A stretch of 64,000 nucleotides of DNA from Cricetomys ansorgei (taxonomy: Eukaryota; Chordata; Mammalia; Rodentia; Nesomyidae). Location of the stretch: contig JAMJFZ010000597.1 of assembly GCA_026225945.1 (NCBI GenBank), positions 3,616,001 to 3,680,000 of the forward strand, read 5' to 3'. A model generated the notes under the pieces. The model saw only the letters and a list, made by a program, of their open reading frames with translations. It was not told the origin of the DNA and did not search any database. Numbering within the stretch: position 1 is the first letter of the stretch; every line of letters begins with the position of its first letter. Below are positions 10,989 to 21,206 of this stretch, piece by piece. The translations under genes were made by a program, and so were the position numbers.

Positions 10989-11439
10989 TATATCATTAAA
11001 TGAAAGTTGGTATTGGGCTAAGAGAGAATTTCCAACAGTGTCTTTTTATATGTTCATTATCTTTTGTTTGTTTGGTTTGGTTCTTTGAGGTAGTGTCTCA
11101 TGCAGTGTAGGCTGGCATATCAAACCCATTGTATGGCTCAGGATGACCTTGAGTTCCTGATTTTCTTTTTTCAACAACCTCAGAAGTAGAATTACAAAGC
11201 ATTTTCCCCCTCACCTGGCAGTACTATACATTTATGTGAAGCAGTGTTCTCAACACTAATAATTAGAAAATCAAAATAGTGATAGACTTTGAAAAATGAT
11301 ATAATAACACAAGCCTGTAATTTCAGCACTCAGGAGGCAGGAGGTTCTGTAAGTTTGAGGCCACACAATATTCTACATGGTGAGTTTTAGCTCATTCTTG
11401 CCTAAGAGTGAGACCATCTTCCCAAAATCAAAAATAGGG

Positions 11440-11645
11440 GAACTGGCAAGACGGTCCAGTGTTTACGAGTGAATAGTGCTTTTGCAGAAGACCCAAGTTT
11501 GGTTCTTAGCACTCAGGTAGGCAGCTCACAACTATCTGTAACTCCCAACTCCAAGGGATACAGTGCCTCTGGCCTGAACAGCCATTAGTCATATGAATAC
11601 ATGTACATCTACACCTACATACACATAACTAGAAATGAAATTTGT
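11440..11645 (+). repeat. B3-type SINE
   Basis: Contains a diverged head, 'agcactcaggtaggcagctc', 'actatctgtaactcccaact', 'cctctggcctgaacag' and a CA-rich 3' end. Confidence 0.7.
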
Positions 11646-11651
11646 GGGGTG

Positions 11652-12355
11652 GGGGGGACTAGAGAGATGGCTCAGAGTTAATAGGATTGGCTGCTCTTCC
11701 CAGAGGCCCCTGGTTGTATCTGCAACATCTGCATGGTGGCTCACAACTATCTGTAACTCCATTCTGGGCAGATCTGATAATCTATTCTGGCCTCTGGGAA
11801 CCAGAGTTATGTAGTAAGTCTCAAACTCACAAATTGGTGGCTGAGATACCTATTTAACATATCAAAGTGAACCTGGCCACCAGGTTCTCCCAGCCTCCCA
11901 TAGTCCCTGCACCTACATGTTACAGAGTCCTCTGGCTTGCATTCTCAGCCCCCTACCCTGAATTCCCTAACCAGGGGGCTATCCTGCTTTTCCCTAAATA
12001 ATTCCAGTCATTTTAATTACTCCCTCTCTTGGTCTCTCATCCCTCTTGGCCTCTGCTAGCCTCTAGGTCTCTAGGTTCCCCTGTCTTCCCTCTCGCTTTC
12101 CTCTTCTCCTCACATGGCCTGGTAGCTCAGTCTGGTCAAGCCCACCGTTAACTCTCCCAGATGTCTCTACTTCTAACTGTGCTCACCCTTTTATGTATAG
12201 TAAACTCCCCCACCACACCCACACCTAGGAGCAGTCATATTCTTTTCCTTTTTATTTTATTTATTTATTCAGTATGCGTGTGGTACACAGACATAATGCA
12301 GACAAAACACCCATACACATACACCCATACACATAAGACATAAAATTAAAAAAAA
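11652..12355 (+). repeat. B3 SINE split by a roughly 450-bp LTR-like insertion
   Basis: The B3 head and middle (11657-11812, to 'cctctgggaaccag') and its 3' end (from about 12271, 'tatgcgtgtggtacacagac' to 'aaattaaaaaaaac') are collinear but separated by unrelated sequence. The insertion is CT-rich with a TAGTAAACT signal near 12199, as in several murine LTRs. Its family and exact ends are unresolved. Confidence 0.5.
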
Positions 12356-12373
12356 CAAATTTAAATCAAGAGT

Positions 12374-12460
12374 AGGGCTGAGTACATAGTTTAGTGGTAA
12401 AGCACTTGTCTGGTGAGTCTGTGTTCCTGGTTTCATTCGCCAGTGCCACAGGGGGAAAAA
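12374..12460 (+). repeat. ID SINE
   Basis: Shows the ID head 'gggctgagtacatagtttag', 'tggtaaagcacttgtctg' and 'ttcattcgccagtgcca' before an A-rich tail. It is an old copy. Confidence 0.75.
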
Positions 12461-12540
12461 ATCCAGAATAAAATGAAAAATAAATAAACAAAAGCAAATC
12501 TAACTAATTAGTATGTAAATTTGCTTTAGTCTTTAATCAA

Positions 12541-12620
12541 TTCTAAACTTGTATGTATATCAAAGAAATATATATATATATATCAAAGAAATCTGTGTGT
12601 ATGTGTGTGTGTGTGTGTAT
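12541..12620. repeat. (AT)n and (GT)n microsatellites
   Basis: An AT tract at about 12569-12583 and a GT tract at 12594-12620, separated by a repeated 'tatcaaagaaat' unit. Confidence 0.8.
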
Positions 12621-12629
12621 TATAGTTTT

Positions 12630-12890
12630 TTTTTCAAGACAGGGTTTCTCTGTGTAGCCCTGACAGTTCTAGAACACTCCATAGACCATGTTGGCCCCAA
12701 ACTCTGAGATCTCCCTGCCTCTGCTGGGATTAAAGGAATGTACCACTATATTTGGCTGAATTTATATATTTTTTGAGACAGGGTCTTTCTATGTAGCCCT
12801 GGCTGTCCTGGAACTTGCTATGTAGTCCAGGCTGGCCTGGATCTCACAGAGATCTGCCTGCCTCTACCTTCCAAGTGCTGGGACTAAGAA
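12630..12890 (-). repeat. Two adjacent B1 SINEs, minus strand
   Basis: 12630-12758 has 'caagacagggtttctctgtg' and 'gggattaaaggaatg'. 12770-12890 has 'gagacagggtctttctatgt', 'gtccaggctggcctggat' and 'aagtgctgggac'. Both have the same orientation and are separated by about 12 bp. Confidence 0.85.
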
Positions 12891-13769
12891 TTATTTTAAA
12901 ATATATTTCTTTATGATTTGTTATTAGTAAATGTTTGATTTGTATACATATTTTATATATGTGTATTCCCAGAGTCATGTAAAGACTTCTCAAATGCAAA
13001 AGGGTCACCTATAGTCCCAGCATTCAAGAAGCTGAGGCAGGAGAATCATAAGTATGAGGCTAACCTGGACTACTTGCTGTAGCAGTACATTACAGTCTTT
13101 TACCCTCACTTTAGGGAAAGAAAAAGGAAGAATAGAAAGAAATCTTCACTGCTTTTGCAAGCGGCCTTGATAAAGAATGAGAGAAAGGTAGAAATCTTCA
13201 CAGCCTCTTTTAGGCTGTCCTAAGTTTGAAGAGGACTAGCTGCCAGGGAGTCAGACTAGCGTCCCAGCTCATGGTCTAAAAACTCAATCTCTCCAACCTT
13301 TCTTCTTTTAGGAATTATCACACTTACAACAGCAACCCAACCAAGGAACCACCAACCAACACCCACCACCTTGACTTTCTGGGCTTCACATTTTTTATAA
13401 CCTAAGCCAAAAGTTCCCATAAACCATGTGGCTACAGGTGCCAGAATGACTGTGCCCAATTTTAGCCACCTGCATCAAGCATTCCAAATCCAACTCATAA
13501 ACAACTATACCATAGCTGGGGTGGGAACACAAACCTAATACAAATGCCATTTTGCATCTTTAAAGAAACCAAAATAACAAAAAACTTCTCCCAAGTGTTC
13601 CTCTACAATGTACTTAAGTTCCAAGTAAGTCTGGGCTACAGAGTCTTGAAAAGCAAAAACAGGCAGAGACATATCTATGTGAGTTCAAGGTCAACCTGAT
13701 CTACAAAATGAGTTTCAGGTAAGCCAGGGTTATACAGTGAAATCTCCATCTCAAACAACTACCTATTTT

Positions 13770-14425
13770 TCTGCCCAGAAGGCAGGGAGTGGATATTGTT
13801 AACAACCTGGTGACCTTTTGCTTTCTGTGGAGGTAGACCTCACCCACCTTTTGTTATAGAGGTAGACCTCACCCAAATTCCCCAGAATGATTATCCCAGA
13901 CTATTCCCTCCCTAGACAACAGACTCATCTTTAGGGGAGATGTCACATGTATTTTATAGCCTGCTGACCTCTATGCTAAGTCAGTCAGAGACCACACTAG
14001 ATTCTAGGCACTTTAGGTATAGAGCCCACCCTCATGGTCACAGCACTTTGTAAAGGAGTTTCTGAGTAGTCACACCTTAAGCTTTATTGTGCACCTGGAT
14101 TGGAAAGATTGTTGCCTGGAAACCTCTTCCCAAATTATACTGTGTTTTAAATATGCTGACAATGAATGGCCTGGCATCAGACTTCCTGAAGATTCTGAAC
14201 TAGGCTTTCATTCTCATCTTGAGGTTTTGCTTCCCCACCATGGCAACTGCGGTGACCCTCTCAACTGACACCTCATTGGGCACCTAGATCAAGACTTCTA
14301 AAGAGTCTGATATCAGGTGGTTTATTCCCAACATATTTAAGACCAGTATAATTTGGAAAAAAAAAGTTTTCTGGTATAATACAAACCCAGTGCACAAGGA
14401 AGTGTAATTGCATTGAAACTCAACT
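13770..14425. other. Low-repeat intergenic stretch with a short direct repeat
   Basis: I recognise no gene and no SINE. A 17-bp unit (GAGGTAGACCTCACCCA) occurs at 13830-13846 and 13859-13875; its core is nearly palindromic. The remainder looks unique or too diverged to classify. Confidence 0.5.
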
Positions 14426-14427
14426 CA

Positions 14428-14565
14428 AGGAAGGCGGTGGTGGCACAATGCCTTTAATCCCGGCAGAGGCAGGTAGGTCTCTGAGTTCAAGGCTACCCTG
14501 TTGACAAAGTGAGTTCCAGGAATTACACAGAGAAACCCTGTCTCAAAAAACAAAAACAAACAAAC
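14428..14565 (+). repeat. B1 SINE
   Basis: Head 'ggcggtggtggcacaatgcc', 'ggtctctgagttcaaggcta', and 'acacagagaaaccctgtctc' with an A-rich tail. A short internal deletion removes part of the 'cagcacttgggag' block. Confidence 0.85.
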
Positions 14566-15445
14566 TCAACTCAAGGTAGATGTCATTTTTCTTGAAGAAG
14601 ATGTGTTCTAGAGATGGGTTACCTGTTTAGTTTAGAGGGTCTAAGGGTCTGGCGTAGCCATACAGATAGTGTAGATGTCATTTTGGGCTATTTGGGCACT
14701 TCTGGTCCTGCTTGGGAGAGCTTGAGAGAACCTCTGGCTATAAGGATCATTTAGACTATTTGGTATCTCCAGTCCTGGTTGTAGGAGCTTAATATGGCCT
14801 GGCCCAACAGATAGCACAAATCACCAGGCTATCACTTCCAATTCCCAGCTTTCTGGAAGAATCAGTGTTACATCTTTCCCATTGGAAAGACAATTCTAGG
14901 TATTTAACATTCCTGGTTTCTCTGGAGATCTGTGGGCACAAGGACCTGCATACTATGCTCTCAACAATTATATGACTAGGGTGATTTTGAACTTTGTTTT
15001 CCTAAAGATGTTATTTATTTATGTCTGTGTGAGTGTATGCACATATGTGTGCCTTTGCACATGCCTGTGTGTATATGGAGAAACCATAAGAGGTTGTCTA
15101 GTGTTCTATATCACTCCCCAACTATTCCTTTGAAGCAGAGTCTTTTCGTGAATCTGGGCTTATATTTCTCTGGAAGCTAGCAAGCCCAGAGATCCTCCTG
15201 TCCCCACCACCTCAGAGATGGGGTAAGTTGTATGCACAAAAATTAGGATCTACCAGTATTGTAGGACTCAGAATCTGAGACATCAGGAATGTGAGTTTGA
15301 GGTCATGTTAGGCTCTATAAGTTCTAGAGCTGCCTGGGCTTTAGAACTCAGTAGTACTTGTCTAAGGCTCACCTCAACAGTGAGACACAGTCTCAAAAAA
15401 TATAGAGGTGTGTGAGTGTGTATCCCATAGTAGTATGAGCTGAGT

Positions 15446-15698
15446 TTTTTTTTAAGATGTGTTTTTATTTTATTTTATTTTTATTCCCTCCCCATCCCCC
15501 ACACCCAACCATGTGTGTGGAGGAGGCCAGGAAAGGGTGTGGATCTCTGTTTTTTAAAATAAATTGTTGGGTGTGGACCTCTCTGGAAGTTAGATTTACA
15601 GGCAGTTGTAAGCCATCTGATGTTAGTGCTGGGACCTGAACTCAGGTCCAGTGCCAAGCAAGGGAGTGCTCTTAACTTCCAAGCCATCACTCCAGTCT
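15446..15698 (-). repeat. B3-type SINE, minus strand
   Basis: The plus strand runs from a TTTTATT-rich left edge through 'ttacaggcagttgtaagcca' and 'gggacctgaactcaggtcca' to 'agccatcactccag', the reverse complement of a B3. It holds a short internal insertion. Confidence 0.75.
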
Positions 15699-15904
15699 TT
15701 GTGCCAGGTTCTTAATTTAATTCAGCATTCTGCCAGAAGAGGACCTGGGCCCCAGGTAAGTTCTTCCTATTTTGGTACATATTGTTCTCCTCAGGACTTA
15801 GGGAATACTTGAGAGGGTTGAGTTAGGATCTGAAGGTCCCCAAACTATCTTCAATACTATTCAGACTCTGTGGCTGACTGTAGCTAAAGGATGGAACCCA
15901 GTGA

Positions 15905-16080
15905 AAATTTGGGGATGTAACTCAGGTGTTAAAGTGCTTACCAAGCATGGATGAAGCCCTGGGCTTGCACAAATGGGAAATTGTGACTCAGGCCCCATAG
16001 TTCTAGCACTCAGGAGGAAGAGGCAAGAACAGAAGCTCAGGGTCACTGTAGGTTACATAAATGAGTTACATAAGTGAGAT
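15905..16080 (+). repeat. ID-B1 composite SINE (B4 type)
   Basis: An ID-like head ('tggggatgtaactcaggtgt', 'aagtgcttaccaagcatg') is followed by a B1-like segment ('tctagcactcaggaggaaga'). Confidence 0.65.
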
Positions 16081-16197
16081 TGGATGAGCAGGAATATCAA
16101 GGGGATAGGACTAGATATTTCATACTTTCTCAGATCGACTCTAGGGTCTATAGCAACCAAGAGATTCTGATAAAGCTGATGTCTCTAAGATCTCCTC

Positions 16198-16375
16198 AGG
16201 GCTGGTGAGATGGTTCAGACAGTAAAAGCAATGATGACAAGCCTGACCACCAGAATTCACCAGGGCCCACATGGTAGAATGAAAGAACTGACTTGTGCAA
16301 GTTGTATTCTGACCTCCACTCAGGTGCTGTGGCATATACTCCCAGCCCCCATAAAACAAGTAAATATAATTTTAA
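16198..16375 (+). repeat. tRNA-derived SINE
   Basis: Head 'agggctggtgagatggttca', middle 'cagggcccacatggtagaat', 'ttctgacctccactcagg', and an A/T-rich 3' end. Confidence 0.7.
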
Positions 16376-16399
16376 AATTTTAATTAGAAGACCTAGCTA

Positions 16400-16920
16400 T
16401 AAGCTGGAAAGGCATCACAGAGGAGTTGGCATGGAGCGGCAGTTTACCAGCACTCTAGCAGACCTTTCAGGTCTGTCTGATAGAGCTAACCATTACTTGC
16501 TCCCTCCTGCTCATATTTCAATCAGAGCAGCTATCATACAGCACTTTAATTATGTAATTGTGCCCCCCCCACTACAGCTCACAGAGAGTAGCAATCTATG
16601 CACCATGATGGAAGGGATGGGTTTGGGAATGAGTAGAGCACACTGTAATAAAGCAGGAAAATAGCTTTTGATTCAAAACAAAGGAGTATTCAATTTTCTT
16701 ATGCAGAGAAATGGCTTGAAAACACAGTGTGCCACAAAAATGACTGTGACTGCTGTGCATAGGTTGGGTAGAGAAGTGGCAAAACCACTTAAACCTCATT
16801 GAGGTGACCAAGATGGGCACAGAGGCACTCCTATTGTGTCCATGTATTAGGTGAGATTCAGCCCGATTAAATGACTCTAAGTGTAACAGTCTTAACAGAA
16901 AGGACATTCTAAAGGATACT
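16400..16920. other. Unique, non-repetitive intergenic block
   Basis: No SINE, LTR or simple repeat apart from a C8 run near 16563. It holds an AT-rich cluster of homeodomain-like cores at 16546-16560 (TTTAATTATGTAATT). Open frames on both strands lack splice context. It could be ordinary unique DNA or a distal regulatory element; cross-species conservation would decide. Confidence 0.4.
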
Positions 16921-17164
16921 TGAGCCCCTCACTTTGATTATCAGACTATTAAAACAATGGACCTCAAGAAACTGGAATTCTCCCTCCCTCCCCCCATTAA
17001 CCTGGTGCTAGAAGAAAAAGGTGGAGGCCTGAGGCAGCCAGAGGTGGGGATTGAATCCTGGAAACTGGCAATTTGTCAAATTACTTTGCAGGAAAGACTG
17101 AAGCTGATAAGATAGTGGTCACTGATGCATGGGGCCACATCTTGCCCATAACTGCTTAGCTATG

Positions 17165-17276
17165 TTTTTGTTTGTTTGTTTGTTTGTTTTTGAGACAGGG
17201 TTTCTCTGTGTAGCCCTGGCTGTCCTAGAGCTCATTCTATAGACCAGGCTGGCCTCCAAATCAAAGATCCAAAACT
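17165..17276 (-). repeat. Truncated B1 SINE, minus strand
   Basis: A (GTTT)n tail is followed by 'gagacagggtttctctgtgt', 'agccctggctgtcctagagc' and 'tagaccaggctggcctcc'. The 5' third of the element is missing. Confidence 0.85.
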
Positions 17277-17519
17277 GCTTATCTATGTTAACACAGGACT
17301 CCACTTCAATTTAAATCTCATGCAGGAAGATGGACTTAGGAAGGGGTTCCAGGGGTGGGATTTAATTTTTAATTCTCTCTTCCTAACATAGCCACATGGA
17401 ATGAATCTTTTTCTGCTTTTTCAGTAGTAATTTACTGTTTTAAATGTCTTATTAAGGACAGGTGGCTTAGCCTGGCTAGTTAAGGCAGCCGGAAAACAGA
17501 ACTCTTGCCACATAGGGTA

Positions 17520-18000
17520 GGAGAGAGGGTCTGTGCTCCTGAATCCCAGGGCCTCTAAACAGAGTCTGCGGGCTGAGGTGACCGTGAAGAGCCTTTCAGG
17601 GCTGCGTTGCCACTCCACTGATCTCATTCTGGCCGGAGAGAAGAGCACGTGGGGCAGAGGGTCTAGGAGGCGGCCTGGTGCCAGAGGCAGCCACGCTGGA
17701 TGCTTGGATGCTCCGGAAGTGGCTGAGTCAGTGGCCCAGAGCCGCTGTGACTCCGGCGTCCCCACCTCCCGCCGGGGTGACGCGGCTGGCTGACCGGAAG
17801 GGCTGAGTCAGCGCCGCGACGCCTGGGGACCCGCCCGCTCCACGCACCGCTCGCTCCTGCACTTGGTGTTCATGAACTTCTGCGGTTCCTGCGCCTCATC
17901 TCAGGAATTGAGACCCGAATCTAAAGTCACGAAGCTGCAAACACTGTAGGAAGGTTCAGTGGAAGCTGCCTTGTGGAAAAGGACACGCAGAGCGGTCGGG
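17520..18000. promoter_or_regulatory. Orphan CpG-rich promoter- or enhancer-like element
   Basis: Against a surrounding AT-rich, CpG-poor background, this stretch is strikingly GC- and CpG-rich, densest at 17620-17870. It contains two copies of one arrangement: an ETS core CCGGAAG (17713-17719; 17794-17800) followed after 3-4 bp by TGAGTCA (17724-17730; 17804-17810). Each TGAGTCA site reads TGACTCAGC on the minus strand, fitting AP-1 and the CNC-bZIP/MAF (ARE) core. It lies about 14.5 kb upstream of the Ipo7 start. No recognisable gene begins here. Open frames exist on both strands (for example 17959-18177) but I recognise no family. Confidence 0.6.
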
Positions 18001-18093
18001 CTACTGGGCCAGATGCAGAACCCTCAAAGCCTTCCTGAGCTACGAGAGAGACTGTCAAAGTCAGCACGCTTCCAAGACTGGTTAGATGAAGAT

Positions 18094-18281
18094 CAAAGAC
18101 ACTCATACTTACCTGGCAAAAATACCATAATCACGAAGGTGGTTTTCCCACTGCGAGGCTTATCCATTGTACTCTGATGTGCTAACCCCAAATGCGGGAA
18201 AAGTGGGGGTGGGGAGCGACCAACGTTGAACACTACTCCCTTGAATTAAAAAAACAAAACAAACAAAAAAACACAAAGACA
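18094..18281 (+). pseudogene. Retroposed U1 spliceosomal RNA pseudogene
   Basis: From 18105 the sequence matches the 5' half of U1 snRNA: the exact 5' end ATACTTACCTGG (the 5'-splice-site pairing region), then the stem-loop I block 'atcacgaaggtggttttccc', then 'gcgaggcttatccatt'. After about 18172 it decays: a block before 'aaatgcgggaaa' is deleted, and the Sm site and last stem-loop are not recognisable. An A-rich tail occupies about 18246-18273. The 8-mer CAAAGACA flanks the unit at 18094-18101 and 18274-18281, the signature of L1-mediated insertion. The missing Sm site and the absence of a recognisable snRNA upstream element argue against function. The resemblance is to U1 and not to other U RNAs because of the invariant 5' end. 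Confidence 0.88.
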
Positions 18282-18681
18282 TTTGCCTAGGGCCACAGTG
18301 ATTCGCATCAATCAATCTGTTCCAAATAATTAAAGCACGCACACAAACACAAATTTGTTTCTTTAATTTAAAAATTTTTTTTCCTGTAATCTCAGCAAGA
18401 TTGAACCCAGTCTGTGAGACCCTGTCTCAAAACAAAAACAAAAAAAATCAGGGTGTATAATCCCATCATTACTCAGGAGGCAGAAGCAGGAGGATCATAT
18501 CCAGTGTGGGCTACAGTGAGATACTGACTACAAGAAAAAAAAGAAAAGAAAAAAAAGAAAATTTAATTACATTAAAAATAAGTAAAAGGCAACTTTAAGA
18601 ATTCCAAGAAAAAAAAAAGAACCAAATCTCCAAGATCCAAGATGAAATTCAAGTAGGATAAGATAGGAACACTCTAGTCTA

Positions 18682-18882
18682 TCCTTCCTTCCTTCCTTTT
18701 CTTTCTTTCTTTCTTTTGAGGGTGGGTGAGATGGGGTGGATGGGAGTGACTGGGTCTCTATAGCTCTGGCTAGCATGGAACTGGCTAGGTAGACCAGGCT
18801 GGCCTTGAACTCACAGAGATCTGCTTGCCTCTTTCTCTCTAGTGCTGGTATCAAAGGAATAAACACTTACACTCAGCTTAAC
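18682..18882 (-). repeat. CT-rich microsatellite and B1 SINE, minus strand
   Basis: A CTTT/CCTT tract (18682-18716) is the tail of a B1 whose body reads on the plus strand as 'gtagaccaggctggccttga', 'ctcacagagatctgcttgcc'. Confidence 0.75.
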
Positions 18883-19104
18883 TATGTGACTTTGAACAGG
18901 TGTTTTAACATCTTAGTCTCTGTTTTTAACACTACATAAATCCTTTGAGAGCAAAATGTCATCATATTTGTGAGTGCTTAAAATGGTGTAATTAGTGCTT
19001 TAAAATGTTTTCCATATAAAAAAAAATTGTCTTTTTGCTATTGAAGAGAACATGACAGTGCAAATGAGTCATTTTTTGTTTATTTGCCTGTCAGTTTAGT
19101 TTTT

Positions 19105-19465
19105 GGTTTGGTTTAGTGAGTCAGGATCTTAGGTAGTCCAGACTGGCTTTGAATTTGCTATGTAGCTGGGGATAACTTTGAATTCTTTAAAAGTATATTA
19201 TTTTATTTTATCTTATGTGTGTACCACATATATGCAGGAGCCCTTGAAGGTCAGAAAGGCATATTAGATCCCTTGGAACTGGAATTACAGTTGATTTGTG
19301 AGACACTATTTGGGTGCTGGGAAACTAACTAAGGTCTTCTGTAAGAGTAATAACTGCTCTTAACCACTAAGCTTTCTCTCCAGCCCCAACCTTGAACTCT
19401 TGATCCTTCTAGCTCTTCCCCCTAAGTGCTGGGATCACAGGCATTGTACCACTGCATCCCGCTTG
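19105..19465 (-). repeat. B1 interrupted by a B3 SINE, both minus strand
   Basis: The left part of a reversed B1 (to 'actttgaattctt', about 19182) resumes at about 19388 ('ccttgaactcttgatccttc' to 'tgctgggatcacagg'). Between them is a reversed B3, ending at 'ctctccagcccc'. The junction sequences TTGAATTCTT and TTGAACTCTT look like a decayed target duplication. Confidence 0.7.
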
Positions 19466-19784
19466 CAGGGAGGAATGATGGTTGAGTCTGGCATGGCTGT
19501 CCTGAACAAAATGATGCAAATGTTTCTTTGCAAACTCTCTCTACCTGTGAAAATCAACTCCAAGTTAAATCCTTTTAATCAGATCAGTGATTTCATAAAG
19601 AGGAAATGAATAAAGCTGAAAATGGATAAGATGTCACAAGATCTTTTGAAATTTTTTATATTTAGAAACTTGGCCCTGTGGAAATGAGACTGTACATGGA
19701 GGAAAAAGACCTCAGATAGGACTATAGTTTCAGGGTAGAGCTCTCTCTTAGCATTTCTGAGGCCCAAAGTTCACTTCTCTCCAT

Positions 19785-19905
19785 CCCCTAAATGCTAGGA
19801 TCACAGGCATGCACCACCATGCCCAGTTTTCTATGGTTCTGGCAAGAGAACCCAAGGCTTTGTACATGCTAGGCAAGCACTCAACCAATGAAGCTACATC
19901 TTTGT
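19785..19905 (-). repeat. B4-type SINE fragment, minus strand
   Basis: B1-like 'gctaggatcacaggcatg' is followed by an ID-like block 'acatgctaggcaagcactca'. Confidence 0.65.
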
Positions 19906-20676
19906 TCTACACCACCACAGTACTCTTTTACCTTTGACACATCCAGTTGACCTAATCAAGCCTATTCATAGTCTGTCCCAGAGGATTGTTCAATACAAAT
20001 GATAATAATTAACCAGAAGAATCAAATTTTCTCTTTCAAAGATTAAATTTGAGACCCAGATAATAAGTAGTTAATAACAGAATCAGAAGCTGGAAGTTAC
20101 ACAGAGAAAAAGCTCTGACTAGAAGCTGTGACATAGCAGAAGCCAGTGGCAGACAGGCTTTAGTATTCAGAAGCATAGCAGGAAATTAAGCAGGACCATA
20201 GGTACAGATAGAGCCCAGAAAAGCATCCAAACAGCATACCTGATTTCTAGGCTACCTGGGATCTAATTCAGCCTCTCGGGTCTTAATTTAATACCCTGCA
20301 AAGCCTCAATCTACATGGCTGAAATTCTTTTTTTTTTTTTTTCCCCACATTGCCTTGGAAGAAATTGCTGTCATCTTAAGTAATGTGATCTTTGTAATCA
20401 AAGATTCTAGCTATTGTATTCTCCAAATCAGGCTCTGGCCTTCCTGTACATTCATCATCTCCTCCCCTTGGACTGTGTGGCCCATGAAGTACTCACAGTG
20501 CTGTCATGTTTCAGAGTCCAGAGCCCAGCTCAAAAGCCTCCCCCTCCACCTTGCCATCCCTGATACTTTAGCTACAAGTAAAGTCTCCCTTGTTCCTCAG
20601 AGACACTCCTCCTTTTCCTTTTCTCCTCCTCCTCCCCATTACCTGCCTCCTTCAACATTCTTTCTTGTTTTGTTTT

Positions 20677-20985
20677 GCCTGCCTCTGCCTCCTGAGTGTG
20701 CTGGAACTAAAGGCACTACCACCAGTTGGCTTTTTTTTTTGTTTTTAAGACAATTCGTGCCAATTCATAATCCTCCTGCTTCAGCTTCTAGGGTCCAAAC
20801 ATTATAGGCAAGTACCATTACACCCAGCATGAGTGCTCTGTCAGACTGGGTTTCCTGTATCCCACCCTGGCACTCCAACTTACCATAGTGACCATAGCTA
20901 ATCATGACCTCGAACTTGTGATCTTTTTGCCTCTATCTCCCAAGTGTTTGAATGACAGGTGTCAACCACCATGCCTAGTTCTTTG
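20677..20985 (-). repeat. Row of old B1 SINEs, minus strand
   Basis: Three degraded copies lie head to tail: about 20677-20735 ('ctgcctctgcctcctgagtg'), 20740-20830 ('cctcctgcttcagcttctag') and 20838-20982 ('gaatgacaggtgtcaaccac'). Confidence 0.6.
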
Positions 20986-21206
20986 GAGAACCACACTGTG
21001 CCATCACTCTTTAAGGCAAAGCCACATATCCTGCACAGCTTGGTCTTGAAAACCTGACTGGGGTGATAAAGGAATGAAGAAAGAAGAGAAACACAGGCAT
21101 GTGTAAAGAAAAGCTAGGGCCAGGTGGCACCAACTACACAACAATCCAGAACCTCAACATGTTTATGCTTTTAAAGTTATCATTATTATTATTACTTATT
21201 ATTATT

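Larger units (their letters stand above)
1..17450. other. Repeat-dense intergenic region, no gene seen
   Basis: I see no conserved exon, no splice-bounded reading frame and no RNA gene here. Open frames are short, lack codon bias and mostly run through SINEs or dinucleotide repeats. The clearest repeats are listed separately; between them lie diverged B1 fragments (about 1045-1150, 1188-1243, 1560-1636, 2425-2518, 7858-7960, 11085-11215, 11300-11435, 13005-13085, 13650-13760, 15250-15400) and apparently unique DNA (for example 1-440, 4410-4740, 5300-5880, 16400-16920). Confidence 0.7.

Noticed and set aside
12541..12620. tRNA genes suggested by A/B-box-like matches in SINEs
   Set aside because: Every box-like match lies in a B2/B3/ID-type SINE head; none folds as a full tRNA with its acceptor stem.
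16596..16907. Minus-strand 103-codon open frame in a repeat-free block
   Set aside because: No family resemblance and no splice signals; the plus strand of the same block is equally open in part. Kept only as a candidate non-coding element.
17959..18177. 72-codon open frame next to the CpG element, ending in the U1 copy
   Set aside because: Its nominal start is not ATG, the first real ATG has a weak context, the frame runs into the U1 pseudogene and stops there, and I recognise no protein family. Most likely chance in GC-rich DNA.
20355..20807. Plus-strand 150-codon open frame
   Set aside because: The 3' third is B1-derived, and there is no splice context or recognisable domain.
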